A program made the translations under genes and the position numbers. A stretch of DNA of 59,696 nucleotides from Kiloniellales bacterium (GTDB lineage: Bacteria > Pseudomonadota > Alphaproteobacteria > Kiloniellales > JAKSDN01): contig JASJEC010000032.1 in the NCBI GenBank assembly GCA_030064845.1, forward strand, positions 1-59,696. The letters are read 5' to 3'. The notes under the pieces are model-generated. The model ran no database searches. It was not told where the DNA came from and saw nothing but the letters and a program-made list of their open reading frames with translations. Shown one piece after another: positions 24,210 through 35,272 of the stretch (the stretch's first letter is position 1; each line of letters starts with the position of its first letter).

Positions 24210-24926
24210 TCAGGTCCGGCCGGGGCCGGCTTCCGCCTCGATCCGGCCGCCGAGGTCGCCGATCAGATCCCGGACCCGAGCACCGACCTCCGCGAGGTCC
24301 GCCGGCTCGGGGCCGCGCAGGACCAGGCGCACCCCGAAACGTCCTTCCTTCTGATAGGGATAGCTACCGATCTCGACCGTCGCGTGATCGTTCTGGATGG
24401 CGCCCAGGCCGGGCGCCATCACGCTTTCCGGCAGGTTGACCGTCAAGGCGTGGGATAGCAGCGGCCGGCCGCCTTTCAGGCGCGGGCGCAGGGTTTCGAA
24501 CATGGCCCGCATGACGCGGGGAATCCCGGCCATGACGAAGACGTTGCCGATCTGGAACCCGGGGGCCTTGCTGATCGGATTCTCGATCAGCACCGCCGAC
24601 TCGGGCGTGTTGGCCATACGCAGGCGGCCCTCGTTGAGCTCCGAACGCCCGTAGAAGACTTCCAGGATGGCCTCCGCCTCGGGATTGCGGATCAGCGCTA
24701 CGCCGAAGGCCCGGGCGACGCATTCCGCCGTGATGTCGTCGTGGGTCGGGCCGATGCCGCCGGTCGTGAAGACGTAGTCGAACCTGGCCCGTACTTCGTT
24801 GACCGCGTCGATGATGGCGTCCGGGACGTCCGGAATGACCCGCGCCTCCATTAAACGGATCCCCAACTCGTTCAAGGACTCGCCGAGAAACGCCAGGTTC
24901 GCGTCCTGAGTGCGGCCCGACAGCAC
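24210..24926 (-). CDS. CinA-like molybdopterin-binding domain protein, start codon unclear
   Basis: The conserved part (LSGRTQDANLAFL, FTTGGIGPTHDDITAE, FVMAGIPRVMRAMFETL) is the MoaB/MogA-type domain of CinA-like proteins. The first canonical start in frame is the GTG at 24926, which would cut off the family's first strand. The frame continues upstream and encodes the expected TACALIIGNEV, with no ATG, GTG or TTG before the stop codon. An ATA at 24999-25001 falls where the start is expected. The true coding region therefore probably begins near 25001 with a non-standard or mutated start. It lacks the C-terminal CinA amidase domain, as usual for this short form. Confidence 0.8.
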   Translation of the reverse strand: MLSGRTQDANLAFLGESLNELGIRLMEARVIPDVPDAIIDAVNEVRARFDYVFTTGGIGPTHDDITAECVARAFGVALIRNPEAEAILEVFYGRSELNEGRLRMANTPESAVLIENPISKAPGFQIGNVFVMAGIPRVMRAMFETLRPRLKGGRPLLSHALTVNLPESVMAPGLGAIQNDHATVEIGSYPYQKEGRFGVRLVLRGPEPADLAEVGARVRDLIGDLGGRIEAEAGPGRT

Positions 24927-24987
24927 CTCGTTGCCGATGATCAGGGCGCAGGCGGTTACCGCCTCTTCCGCCGATCCGCCCGAATGT

Positions 24988-25422
24988 TCAGTTCCGGCTA
25001 TAGCCCCTGGACCTCATGCAGCTCTCGAACCGGTAGATTCTCTCGTTGCCGTAGTAGTAGGCGTTGACGCGGCGGTCCAGGCTACCGCTGTCCTGCAGCA
25101 TGGACTTGCTGTCGCCGCGGGCGGCATCGATGTCGCGGTCGATCTGGATGTCCTTGGTCACCTGAGCGTTGGCGAAGCGATAGCAGGAGTCGGAATCGGC
25201 CAGCACCTGCTCCTCGCTCACACCCGACTTGATCCAATCGCCCTCGCCGTCCTCTTCCCCGGCGGCCGGGGCGGGCCGGCTTCTGGAAGAGCTCTTCTTC
25301 GGCTCGGACTCGAAGAACTGCTTGCCCGGGTAGCGGAAGGTGCTCGGGTCAGAGCAGCCGGCCGTTGCAAGCAGGGCGAGCACGAGGGCGGGCCCGAGAG
25401 CGCTATGGATCAGAGTACGCAT
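24988..25422 (-). CDS. Lipoprotein of unknown function
   Basis: A 144-residue protein with a lipoprotein signal (ALGPALVLALLATAGC), a low-complexity Ser/Arg/Pro/Glu segment (residues 40-60) and a C-terminal part with RRVNAYYYGNERIYRFESCMRSRGY, a pattern in which an invariant Cys and Arg-Gly-Tyr near the end recur in proteobacterial outer-membrane-associated lipoproteins. I chose the ATG at 25422 over one at 25443. Its end overlaps the presumed 5' end of the CinA-like gene. Confidence 0.7.
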   Translation of the reverse strand: MRTLIHSALGPALVLALLATAGCSDPSTFRYPGKQFFESEPKKSSSRSRPAPAAGEEDGEGDWIKSGVSEEQVLADSDSCYRFANAQVTKDIQIDRDIDAARGDSKSMLQDSGSLDRRVNAYYYGNERIYRFESCMRSRGYSRN

Positions 25423-25575
25423 AGGAGCCTCGTGGTAGAACACGGGAGAGGATTTAAGTCCAGCGATACCATGCCCAGGAGACGGTGCGACGACCGCCCT
25501 GCCCTGGTCGACCGCGCTCGAGGGCGCGATTTGGGCGATTCCATCGCGACCGCATCTGCTCTAGGGTCGCGGGCC

Positions 25576-26277
25576 ATGAGGTTCCCCGATCCCTTGCTCC
25601 CAGGCCGTCTGCTGCGGCGCTACAAGCGGTTCCTGGCGGACGTCCGGCTCGAGACCGGCGAAGAGGTGACCGCCCATTGCGCCAACCCCGGCTCGATGAT
25701 GGGCCTGGCCGAGCCCGATTCGCCGGTCTGGCTGTCCCCGGCGCGAAATCCCGACCGCAAGCTCCGCTACTCCTGGGAGCTGGTCGCCCGCGACGGGGCC
25801 CTGGTTGGCATCAATACGGCCCACCCCAACACCATCGTCGCTGAAGCCCTGGCCGACGGTTCTCTGCCCGCGCTGTCGGGCTACCAGCGGATCCGGCGCG
25901 AGGTCCGCTACGGCCAAAACAGCCGCGTGGACTTCCTCCTGGAGAGCGACCAGGGACCGCCGTGCTACCTGGAGGTCAAGAGCGTGACACTCAAGCGCGG
26001 GGACGGCCCGGCCGAGTTTCCCGACGCGGTCACCAAGCGGGGCGCCAAGCACCTCGCGGAGCTGTCCGAAATCGCCAGGGCGGGCGCGCGGGCGGTCATG
26101 TTTTTTCTGGTGCAGCGCGAGGACTGCGCCTACATGGAGGTGGCCGACGACATCGACCCGGCCTACGGGCGAGCCCTGCGCGACGCCGCCGGGCAGGGGG
26201 TCGAGCTACACTGCCACGCCTGCACCCTGAGCCCCCAGGCGATCGAACTGGACCGTCGCTTGGCGCTGAGGCTATAA
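25576..26277 (+). CDS. sfsA: SfsA, DNA/RNA nuclease SfsA family
   Basis: A 233-residue protein with all SfsA hallmarks: RYKRFLADVRLETGE, AHCANPGSMMGL, VDFLLE followed by CYLEVKSVTLK and PDAVTKRGAKHLAEL. SfsA has a PD-(D/E)xK nuclease-like fold and was first described as a sugar fermentation stimulation factor. The start at 25576 matches the family (MRFPDPLLPGRLLRRY). A TCTGCTCTAG sequence just upstream (25553-25563) resembles the end of the palindromic repeats seen elsewhere. Confidence 0.93.
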   Translation: MRFPDPLLPGRLLRRYKRFLADVRLETGEEVTAHCANPGSMMGLAEPDSPVWLSPARNPDRKLRYSWELVARDGALVGINTAHPNTIVAEALADGSLPALSGYQRIRREVRYGQNSRVDFLLESDQGPPCYLEVKSVTLKRGDGPAEFPDAVTKRGAKHLAELSEIARAGARAVMFFLVQREDCAYMEVADDIDPAYGRALRDAAGQGVELHCHACTLSPQAIELDRRLALRL

Positions 26278-26402
26278 CCGCTTCTTAGGCGTTTGGCCCT
26301 AGTGGTGTCTGCGTGATTGCTTCTGAAGGGCCGCCGAGGCCCCCGACTGGCTGTTTGTTACTGGCTGTTTGTTAGATGACCTCGACGGAACAAGGACTTG
26401 CG

Positions 26403-27212
26403 ATGGACGCCCAGAATGGTGACGAGCGCCGCATAACCATCCACGGGCCTGAGGAGTTCGACGGCATGCGCCGCGCCGGTGCGCTGGCGGCAACCACGCT
26501 CGATTTCATCACGCCCACCGTCGAGCCGGGCGTCACCACGGGCGAGCTCGACCGCCTCTGCCATGAATTCATACTCGACCACAAGGCGGTGCCCGCGCCG
26601 CTCAACTACCGGGGCTTCCCCAAGTCGATCTGCACCTCGGTCAACCACGTGGTCTGCCACGGCATCCCGAACGAGGACAAGCGGCTCGTCGACGGGGACA
26701 TCGTCAACATCGACGTCACCGTGATTCTCGACGGCTGGCACGGCGACACCAGCCGCATGTTCTACGTCGGGTCGCCCAGCGTGAAGGCGCGCCGCCTCTG
26801 CGAGGTCACCTACGAGGCGATGATGCACGGCATCGGGGTCGTGCGGCCCGGCGCCACCCTCGGCGATATCGGCCACGCCATCCAGACCCATGCCGAGAAG
26901 AACCGCTTCTCCGTGGTCCGGGACTTCTGCGGCCACGGCCTCGGCCGGGTCTTCCATACCGCGCCGAGCGTCCTGCACTACGGCCGGCCGGGCCAGGGCA
27001 CGGTCCTGCGCGAGGGCATGTTCTTCACCATCGAACCCATGATCAACGCAGGCAAGTTCCAGGTGAAGATCCTGCAGGACGGCTGGACAGCGGTGACCCG
27101 AGACCGCTCGCTCTCGGCGCAGTTCGAGCATTCGATCGGCGTGACCGCCGACGGCCACGAGATCTTCACCCTGTCGCCGAAGGAGTGGCACGCGCCGCCC
27201 TACGGTACCTGA
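26403..27212 (+). CDS. map: Methionine aminopeptidase, type I
   Basis: A 269-residue MetAP that removes the N-terminal Met from new proteins. The metal ligands are visible in order: the two Asp residues in [20 protein letters not shown], His in [10 protein letters not shown], Glu in IEPMI and Glu in FEHS. The ATG at 26403 has AAGGA seven bases upstream, while the in-frame ATG at 26376 has no ribosome site. It is followed by radC with a 16-bp gap. Confidence 0.95.
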   Translation: MDAQNGDERRITIHGPEEFDGMRRAGALAATTLDFITPTVEPGVTTGELDRLCHEFILDHKAVPAPLNYRGFPKSICTSVNHVVCHGIPNEDKRLVDGDIVNIDVTVILDGWHGDTSRMFYVGSPSVKARRLCEVTYEAMMHGIGVVRPGATLGDIGHAIQTHAEKNRFSVVRDFCGHGLGRVFHTAPSVLHYGRPGQGTVLREGMFFTIEPMINAGKFQVKILQDGWTAVTRDRSLSAQFEHSIGVTADGHEIFTLSPKEWHAPPYGT

Positions 27213-27228
27213 GCCCGAGGCGCGGCCC

Positions 27229-27906
27229 GTGTCCGGCGACAAGCCGCACTACCACGGCCACCGCGAACGGCTGCGCAAGAAGCTGCTGGAGCAGCCCGAC
27301 AGCCTCGCCGACTACGAGATCCTGGAGTACCTGCTTTTCGCCGGTCGCCCACGCGGTGACACCAAGCCGCTGGCCAAGTCGCTCATCGCCCGGTTCGGGA
27401 GCCTGGCCGCCGTCCTGACCGCCAATCCCGAAGCCCTGGAGGCCGCAGGCCTAAAGAGGCCGGCGATCGGAGCCCTCAAGGTCGTCCCCGAGGCGGCCAA
27501 GCGCCTGGCCCGGGAAGAGCTGTCCAAGGCCCCGGTCATCTCCTCCGCCACTCAGCTCATCGACTACTGCCGCACCGCCATCGGCCACGCCCCCTCCGAA
27601 CGCTTCCACCTGCTCTACCTGGATCGCAAGAACCGGCTGATCGCCGACGAGACCCAGCAGACCGGCACGGTCGACCACGCCCCGGTCTATCCCCGCGAGG
27701 TGGTCAAGCGGGCCCTGGAGCTGGGCGCCACGGCGCTGATCCTGGTGCACAACCATCCGTCAGGCGACCCGACGCCGTCGCAGGCGGACATCGCCATGAC
27801 CCGCGAGATCAAGGAGGCGGCCGAGAAGCTGGGGATCGCGGTGCACGACCACCTAGTGATCGCCGCCGGCGGCCACAGCAGCTTTCGCTCCTTGGGCCTG
27901 ATCTGA
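27229..27906 (+). CDS. radC: RadC family JAB/MPN-domain protein
   Basis: A 225-residue protein with N-terminal helix-hairpin-helix ([25 protein letters not shown]) and a C-terminal JAMM zinc site ([14 protein letters not shown]). The function of RadC in repair is disputed; homologues on mobile elements suggest a role in replication or recombination. GTG is the start codon. It is co-directional with map and probably in the same transcript. Confidence 0.93.
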   Translation: MSGDKPHYHGHRERLRKKLLEQPDSLADYEILEYLLFAGRPRGDTKPLAKSLIARFGSLAAVLTANPEALEAAGLKRPAIGALKVVPEAAKRLAREELSKAPVISSATQLIDYCRTAIGHAPSERFHLLYLDRKNRLIADETQQTGTVDHAPVYPREVVKRALELGATALILVHNHPSGDPTPSQADIAMTREIKEAAEKLGIAVHDHLVIAAGGHSSFRSLGLI

Positions 27907-27942
27907 GCCGCCCTGCGGGGTGCCCTAGAGCAGCCGCACCGG

Positions 27943-28935
27943 CTATTGGATGATCCGGTGGCTGATCAGATCGCTGGGCGCGGCCGCCACGCGGCCGCCG
28001 GCTTCGCGCGACCAGATCTCCAGGGCCTGGCTCAGGTTCGTCGCGATCGCGCCCGGCCGGTCGGCTGAGCCGAAATAGTCGGCGTTCATGGCGGCGTCAT
28101 AGAACACCAGGCCGTCGAGCACCTCGGCCATGACCCGCTGGTTGGCCATCCAGCCGCCCAGCCCCTTGGCCATGATCTGGCGCGCCGCCTTCGGGTTCTC
28201 CTTGACGTAGTCGACGGCCCGGCTCCAGCCGCGGTAGAGCGCCTTCAGCGCCTTTTCCCGCCGGGTCAGCACGCTTGACCGGGTCAGCACGACGTTGGTG
28301 ATCAGACCGGGATTCTGCGAGCTGTCGCGCAGCACGTGGCCGATCTCGCTGCTGCTCCCCTTGGAGAGCCAGGGCTCCCAGGTCACGGCGGCGTCGACCT
28401 CGCCGGCGATGAAAGCGCGGCCGGCCGCCGCCGGGTCGAGGTCGACCACCGAGAGGCTGCTCTCCGACAGACCGGCCTCGCCGAGCAGGACGTTGAGGTA
28501 GAACTGGGAGACCGAGCCTCGGTCGAAGGCCACGCGGCGGCCCTCGAGCTGCGCCAGGCTCTTGATATCGCGGTGGGCCAGCAGGCCGTCGCCGCCGCGG
28601 GAATCATCCAGGGCGAAGATGCAGCGGAATCCCTGGCCGCCCCTGCTCAGGTGGCGCGCCAGGCTGTCGACCGACGCGACCACGACATCGACCTGCCCGG
28701 TCGCCAGAGCGGCCATTCGGAGGTCGATGTCCTCGACTTTGAGCAGCTCGACCTTCAGGCCCTCTTCGCGGAAAAAGCGCCGCTTCTTGGCGACATAGAG
28801 CGGCCCGGCACCGGCCCAGGTCGCGAAACCAACGCGGATCGTCTCGGTCTTGGCAGAGCCGTCGCCCGGCGCCAGCAAGAGCGCGAACAGCGCCGCCGCG
28901 ATCAGAGTGAAGCGTGAAATCGTCGGGCCTCCCAC
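27943..28935 (-). CDS. NitT/TauT-type ABC substrate-binding protein without its transporter
   Basis: A secreted 330-residue binding protein with a signal peptide (LIAAALFALLLAPGDGSA) and the NMT1/SsuA-like fold: IRVGFATWAGAGPLYVAKKRRFFREEGLKVEL, then QVDVVVASVDSLARHL and AAVTWEPWLSKG. This family binds sulfonates, nitrate, riboflavin or pyrimidine precursors. It starts (GTG) 3 bp after the response regulator stop, as third gene of a kinase-regulator operon, and no permease or ATPase is present. I infer a sensory rather than a transport role. Confidence 0.85.
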   Translation of the reverse strand: MGGPTISRFTLIAAALFALLLAPGDGSAKTETIRVGFATWAGAGPLYVAKKRRFFREEGLKVELLKVEDIDLRMAALATGQVDVVVASVDSLARHLSRGGQGFRCIFALDDSRGGDGLLAHRDIKSLAQLEGRRVAFDRGSVSQFYLNVLLGEAGLSESSLSVVDLDPAAAGRAFIAGEVDAAVTWEPWLSKGSSSEIGHVLRDSSQNPGLITNVVLTRSSVLTRREKALKALYRGWSRAVDYVKENPKAARQIMAKGLGGWMANQRVMAEVLDGLVFYDAAMNADYFGSADRPGAIATNLSQALEIWSREAGGRVAAAPSDLISHRIIQ

Positions 28936-28938
28936 GGT

Positions 28939-29688
28939 CTAGGCCTGGCCGTTGGCTTCGCTGTCCGACGTCACGTCGGCGTCGAGCGTGTAGCCCACGT
29001 TCCGGATGGTCACCAGGATCTCGGGCGCTCGCGAGTTGTCCTCGATCTTCCGCCTGAGGCGGCTCACCAGGACATCGATCGTGCGGTCGAACGGCGAGGA
29101 CGCGGTCCTGTGCAGGGCCTCGAACAGCATGTCCCGGCTGATCACCGACTTGGCGTTGGTCAGCAGGGTCACTAGGAGCTGCGCTTCGGAGCCGGTCAGG
29201 AAGGACTCCTTGCCGCTGGGCGCGACCACCCGCCGGCGGTCGGTCTCGTAACTCCGATTCGCGAAGCGGTAGACGGTGCCGCTCTCGACCTGGATGCCTC
29301 GGTTGTCGTGCTCCCGCCAGTCCTGCTTGCGCAGCTGGGTCCGCACCGCCCCGAGCAGCTCGGTCAGGTCGAAGGGTTTGGTGATGTAGTCGTCGACGCC
29401 CATCTCCATGAAGCGGCGCTGCTGTTCGCGCTGGTCCAGGGCGGTGACCATGATAATCGGCGTCAGGCGGGTCTGCGGATCGTCGCGCAGAAGCGAGACC
29501 AGGGCCTGGCCGCCCAGCTCCGGCATCATGATGTCGGCGATGATCAGGTCGGGATGGTGTTGCCGCGCCAGTTCCAAGCCCTCACGGCCGTCGGCCCCGC
29601 CGAGCGCTTCGTAGCCTTCGAAGCTCAAGGCCTTGACCATGCGTTCGCGGATCGGGTTTTCGTCTTCGATGACAAGGATCTTGGTCAT
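28939..29688 (-). CDS. OmpR-family response regulator
   Basis: A 249-residue two-domain regulator. The receiver has the acidic pair at Glu8/Asp9, phosphoacceptor Asp52 (IIADIMMPE), a conserved Thr in MVTALD and Lys in TKPFDL. The C-terminal OmpR-type winged helix shows LTGSEAQLLVTLL and FDRTIDVLVSRLRRKIE with a final IRNVGYTLD. Its ATG overlaps the kinase stop by ATGA, so this is a cognate pair. Confidence 0.94.
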   Translation of the reverse strand: MTKILVIEDENPIRERMVKALSFEGYEALGGADGREGLELARQHHPDLIIADIMMPELGGQALVSLLRDDPQTRLTPIIMVTALDQREQQRRFMEMGVDDYITKPFDLTELLGAVRTQLRKQDWREHDNRGIQVESGTVYRFANRSYETDRRRVVAPSGKESFLTGSEAQLLVTLLTNAKSVISRDMLFEALHRTASSPFDRTIDVLVSRLRRKIEDNSRAPEILVTIRNVGYTLDADVTSDSEANGQA

Positions 29689-31319
29689 GTCTCATCCTTC
29701 CGCCGTGTGCGTATGCGGTTTTTCATCAGGCCCGGCAGCTCCACATGGAAGCGGGTCCCCTTCCCCAGCTCGCTCTCCATGGTCAAGCTGCCGCCCAGGC
29801 GCTCGACCGCGGCCTTGGCCACCGAGAGCCCGAGGCCGGTGCCGCTGCTGGCCTTGGAAGTGCTGCCCCGGTAAAAGGCATCGAAGATCTTCTCCTGATC
29901 CTCGGCGCTGATACCCGGTCCGAAGTCGGTCACGTCGATGAGGCAGTCCTGGTCCTGGGCGTTGATGTCGAGGATCACCGTGTCGCGGCCGGGCGAATAC
30001 TTGATCGCGTTCTGCAAGAGGTTCGACAGCACGGAACCGAGCAGCGTGTCGTCGGTCGAGACCGTCCGACCGACCGCCGAGCCGCTCAAGACGAGGCGGT
30101 GCGTGTCCCCGAGGGGCTCCGAGACCTCTCTCCAGATCTCTTCGCAGAAAGTGCCCAGTTCGAGACGCACGTCGCGTGCCCTGGCCGCCTTGGTGTCCGA
30201 GCGCCCCATGACCAGGACGTTCTCGATGATGCCGGCGAGGCGGTCGACCGATTCGCGGATGACCTCGGTCTCGCGCCGCTTGTCTTCGGGGGACATCTTC
30301 GCTTCGTAGCGTTCCAGCAGGTCGGCGGCGGAGCGGATGGTGGCGAGCGGAGTTCTGAGCTCGTGGGACATCATCGAGACGAAGCGGGTCTTGAGGGTCC
30401 GCAGCTCGCGTTCCCGGCGAAGGGAGGACAGTAGGTAGGACTGGCGCTCGAGCACCAGGTCGGTGCTGCGGAAGAACTGATAGAGCAGGAAGGCGACCGC
30501 GATGAGCGCGCAGGACAGCGAAGGCATGAGATACCACAACACGACGTCGCCGGGTCTCGGGCTGCTCCAGGCGAGGTAGCCCAGCCTGCTGCCGTCGATC
30601 CCGGTGAGTGGCAGGCGGGAGACGGGCTCTGGCGGCGTCCTGAAGGTGTGCCGCAGTCCGGCCAGGGAGAACTCGGCCGCGTAGCGCTCGAGAAAGCCCT
30701 TGGCGAAAGGCTGGAAGAGCATAAGGACGGCGTCGCCGCCCCCGGTTGCCGCCACGTCGGCAATTCGGTCGGCAGCGACGAGGCCGACCTGCTCGCCGAG
30801 CTTCATGAAACCCCAGGCCGATGCGTCCTCGCCCGGCCCGGCGCGGCGCACCCGGGAGAGCAAGCTGCGCAGGCCAGGCGGGATCTGTTGGCCGACGCCC
30901 GTGGGCGCGCGCTGGTCATATCGGCTGATCCGGACGACCCCGTCGGCGGCGTCGAAGACCATGGTGACCGCGATGCCGTGCCGCTTCGCGAAACCCTCGC
31001 CCAGCCCGACCTCCGCCGCTTGTCCGGCGGGGTCGGCAGGCGCGCCGGGGCTCTCGACGTTGAGCGCGGCATCGCTCGTGATGTCCTTCAGGGACTCGCC
31101 GCGAAACTCGAACATGGAGCGGGCCAGATTGATCGAGACCGTTTCGGCATTGCGGTTGAGCACGCGGCCGCTGACCCAGACCAGCACGCAGGTGGTCAGA
31201 AGGCTGATGAAAATGATGACGACGATCGGCGCCACCAGCGCGCCGCGCGAGGAGTCGTTCATCGCTTCAGGGGCGGCCGGCAGGTTCGCTTCCGCAGCAG
31301 TGCCCAGAGACGCGTTCAT
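29685..31319 (-). CDS. Membrane sensor histidine kinase with CHASE4-like periplasmic domain
   Basis: A 544-residue kinase. One membrane segment (about 30-50) is followed by a periplasmic region of about 200 residues (55-258) that resembles CHASE4 (FMKLGEQVGLVAADRI), then a second segment (260-283). The HisKA domain has His319 in SMMSHELRTPLATIRSA, and the ATPase has SNLLQNAIKYSP, DFGPGISAEDQEKIF and GTGLGLSVAK. It is first in the operon with a regulator and a binding protein. The start at 31319 and a Met at 31262 are both possible; neither has a strong ribosome site. Confidence 0.9.
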   Translation of the reverse strand: MNASLGTAAEANLPAAPEAMNDSSRGALVAPIVVIIFISLLTTCVLVWVSGRVLNRNAETVSINLARSMFEFRGESLKDITSDAALNVESPGAPADPAGQAAEVGLGEGFAKRHGIAVTMVFDAADGVVRISRYDQRAPTGVGQQIPPGLRSLLSRVRRAGPGEDASAWGFMKLGEQVGLVAADRIADVAATGGGDAVLMLFQPFAKGFLERYAAEFSLAGLRHTFRTPPEPVSRLPLTGIDGSRLGYLAWSSPRPGDVVLWYLMPSLSCALIAVAFLLYQFFRSTDLVLERQSYLLSSLRRERELRTLKTRFVSMMSHELRTPLATIRSAADLLERYEAKMSPEDKRRETEVIRESVDRLAGIIENVLVMGRSDTKAARARDVRLELGTFCEEIWREVSEPLGDTHRLVLSGSAVGRTVSTDDTLLGSVLSNLLQNAIKYSPGRDTVILDINAQDQDCLIDVTDFGPGISAEDQEKIFDAFYRGSTSKASSGTGLGLSVAKAAVERLGGSLTMESELGKGTRFHVELPGLMKNRIRTRRKDET

Positions 31320-31719
31320 TCGACCAGCCGAGAGCCTCGCATCGGCCGCCCGTGGAAAGCCTCGGGTCGGGGACGAGATCGGGCGGCCATTCGGGCTCTC
31401 TTCCCCTTTTCAAACCGGCCGTTAAGCCTGTTCGGCAAGTCGCTAAGATCGCTGAAAAAGTTGAAGAGAATGCAAACAGCTGGGCGGTTGAGCGACCCTC
31501 CCGCAATGACAGGGTGCCAAGTATAAACACATGAAATAATTGATAATTTTCAACCAGTTCAGCACCAGGCCCGGACCGGTCCGGCGCCCGGCCGCTGGAG
31601 CATTATTGTGGTCCCGCCAGGAGGGCGCGGTCATTGACAAGAGACCGCCGCTCCGATTGGCTGGCCTCCTTTGGGGCCGGCCCTCTCTGCCGGCTCGAGG
31701 CCCGACGAGGTATTGTCCG
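31320..31719. other. Divergent intergenic region between the kinase operon and purB
   Basis: About 400 bp without a supported gene, although the plus frame of purB stays open from 31540. The part 31515-31555 is A/T-rich and a TTGACA occurs at 31634-31639 on the plus strand without a good -10 at the right distance. GC-rich inverted sequences around 31567-31600 could fold. The ribosome site for purB appears to be GAGG at 31706-31710. Confidence 0.4.
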
Positions 31720-33049
<1,330 letters not shown>

Positions 33050-33063
<14 letters not shown>

Positions 33064-33370
33064 TCTGCTCTTTGGCCTCGACCAGGAGCTCTTCCATCTT
33101 CTTGCGCAGCCTGTGCTCGGACAGGTCGGCCCCCGCCGCCTCCAGGTCCGCCATCACCTTGCGCACCAGGTCGGCGTCTCCAGGCTCCTCGAAATCCGAC
33201 GCAACCACCTCCTTGGCATAGGCATCGGCCTCGGCGTCAGACTTGCCCAGCAATTCCCCGAGCCAGAGCCCGAGCAGCTTGTTGCGCCGCACCTCGACCT
33301 TGAACTGCAGTTCCTGGTCGTGCTTGTACTTGTCCTCGAAGGCCTTTTCCCGGTCGTTGAATGTCGTCAT
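33050..33370 (-). CDS. F1-ATPase inhibitor zeta subunit (DUF1476)
   Basis: A 106-residue helical protein opening MTTFNDREKAFEDKYKHD, followed by RRNKLLGLWLGELLG and DAEADAYAKEVVASDFEEPGDADL. This is the alphaproteobacterial zeta subunit, whose N-terminal segment blocks rotation of the F1-ATPase. It is an alphaproteobacterial marker. Convergent with and overlapping the end of purB. Confidence 0.95.
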
Positions 33371-33508
33371 CTCGCGCGAGTCCCCTCAGTTGGAGCCCTT
33401 CTTATATGGCAAGGCTGACCGCGCGGGTCTAGACCGCAATTCCAAGGGCGCACCGCCCGGCCGGGGAACGGTCCGTGGCGGTTAAGATTAAGGACGCGAG
33501 GTCATATC

Positions 33509-34282
33509 GTGTGCACGACGGTCATCCTGCGCCGGCCGGACCATGACTGGCCTATCATCCTAGCGGCCAACCGGGACGAGATGATGGACCGCCCCTGGCG
33601 GGGGCCGGATCGCCATTGGGAGGACCGGCCCGAAGTGCGCGCCGGGCTCGACCTTACCGGTGGCGGCAGCTGGCTCGGCGTGAACGATCACGGCGTGGTG
33701 GCGGCGATTCTCAACAGGGTCGGTTCGCTCGGCCCCATGGCGGGCAAGCGCAGCCGGGGCGAGCTGGTGCTCGAAGCGCTCGACCATGCCGACGCCGCGG
33801 CGGCGGCCACCGCCCTGAGCCACCTGGACCCCGCCGCCTACCGCAGCTTCAACCTGCTGATCGCGGATTGCCGCGACGCTTTCTGGCTGCGCAACCAGGG
33901 TGGCCGGGCCGACCGGATCGAGCCCTTCGAGGTGCCCGAAGGCCTCTCCATGCTGACGGCGCGAAACCTCAACGACCAGAGCAGCCCGCGCATACGCCGC
34001 CACCTGCCCCGATTCAGGGCCGCGCCGGAACCGGAGCCGGAAACGGACGACTGGCAGGCCTGGCAGGAGATCATGGCCACGGGCCCCGAGCCCGGGGGCG
34101 ACGACCCCTTCGCCGCCATGACGATCGCCACCGCCGAGGGCTTCGGCACGGTTTCGGCCTCGCTGATCGCCCTGCCAGCCCCGGCCCTGGGCGAGGCCCG
34201 CGAGCCGATCTGGCTGTTCGCCCCCGGGCCGCCGGACCGCACCGCCTTCGAGCCCCTGGACGGCGAGGAGGGCCTGGCCTAG
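33509..34282 (+). CDS. NRDE (TANGO2-like) family protein
   Basis: A 257-residue protein starting with GTG (MCTTVILRR) and holding the family motif AANRDEMMDRPW and GGSWLGVNDHGVVAAILNR. The N-terminal Cys2 is conserved in this family and might become the N-terminal nucleophile after Met removal, as in Ntn hydrolases. TANGO2 homologues have been linked to haem or lipid handling; the bacterial role is unclear. Confidence 0.88.
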   Translation: MCTTVILRRPDHDWPIILAANRDEMMDRPWRGPDRHWEDRPEVRAGLDLTGGGSWLGVNDHGVVAAILNRVGSLGPMAGKRSRGELVLEALDHADAAAAATALSHLDPAAYRSFNLLIADCRDAFWLRNQGGRADRIEPFEVPEGLSMLTARNLNDQSSPRIRRHLPRFRAAPEPEPETDDWQAWQEIMATGPEPGGDDPFAAMTIATAEGFGTVSASLIALPAPALGEAREPIWLFAPGPPDRTAFEPLDGEEGLA

Positions 34283-34399
34283 GCCGGCCGACGGGGCCTG
34301 CAGGTTCATTGTTTTGCCCTGTGGGGGTTGTTATATCAGGGGTCTTTCGGGCACCGCTGAGTGGTCATGCGGCTCGCCGGTCCCCAACGACGAGGTGTC

Positions 34400-35164
34400 A
34401 TGATGCGGCGGACGCGCATTTACGAAGGCAAGGCCAAGGTGCTGTTCGAGGGGCCCGAGCCGGGGACGCTGGTCCAGTACTTCAAGGACGACGCGACGGC
34501 GTTCAACAATCAGAAGAAGGGCATCATCACCGGCAAGGGGGTGCTGAACAACCGCATCTCCGAGTTTCTGATGCTCAGGCTCGCGGAAATCGGCGTCCAG
34601 ACCCATTTCGTGCGGCGCCTCAACATGCGCGAGCAGCTGGTGCGCGCGGTCGAGATCATTCCGGTCGAGGTCGTGGTCCGCAACGTCGCCGCCGGCAGCA
34701 TCTCCAAGCGGCTCGGGATCGAGGAGGGCACCGCTCTGCCGCGCTCGATCGTCGAGTACTACTTCAAGAACGACGAGCTGGGCGATCCCCTGGTCAGCGA
34801 GGAGCACATCACGGCCTTCGGCTGGGCCAGCACCCAGGACCTCGACGATATGCTGCAGATGGCCCTCAGGATCAACGACTTCCTCTCCGGGCTGTTTCTC
34901 GGCGTCGGGCTCAAGCTGGTCGACTTCAAGCTGGAGTTCGGCCGCCTCTGGGAGGACGAGGAGGTGCAGGTCGTCCTGGCCGACGAGATCAGCCCCGACT
35001 CCTGCCGGCTGTGGGACGTCGAGACCAAGGAAAAGCTCGACAAGGACCGCTTCCGCCGGGATCTGGGCGGCGTCGAGGAGGCCTATCAGGAGGTCGCCCG
35101 GCGGCTGGGCGTGCTGCCCGAGGCCGCGCGGGTCGACCTGCAGGGCCCCAAGGTCGTGCAATAG
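34400..35164 (+). CDS. purC: SAICAR synthetase
   Basis: A 254-residue PurC of the short bacterial type: [63 protein letters not shown] and [14 protein letters not shown]. It joins aspartate to CAIR with ATP. Two adjacent ATGs (34400 and 34403) are candidates; the upstream extension from 34361 is not family-like. It begins the purC-purS-purQ-purL run. Confidence 0.95.
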   Translation: MMRRTRIYEGKAKVLFEGPEPGTLVQYFKDDATAFNNQKKGIITGKGVLNNRISEFLMLRLAEIGVQTHFVRRLNMREQLVRAVEIIPVEVVVRNVAAGSISKRLGIEEGTALPRSIVEYYFKNDELGDPLVSEEHITAFGWASTQDLDDMLQMALRINDFLSGLFLGVGLKLVDFKLEFGRLWEDEEVQVVLADEISPDSCRLWDVETKEKLDKDRFRRDLGGVEEAYQEVARRLGVLPEAARVDLQGPKVVQ

Positions 35165-35272
35165 GGCCGCTCGGCCGGCTTGCCACCCTCTCGCCGGTGC
35201 TTGTCATCACCCCGTGGCGTGGCTAGTCTCGCGCCGCGCCGCGCGGCGGCGGGCGGAGTCGGAAGGCTGGGC

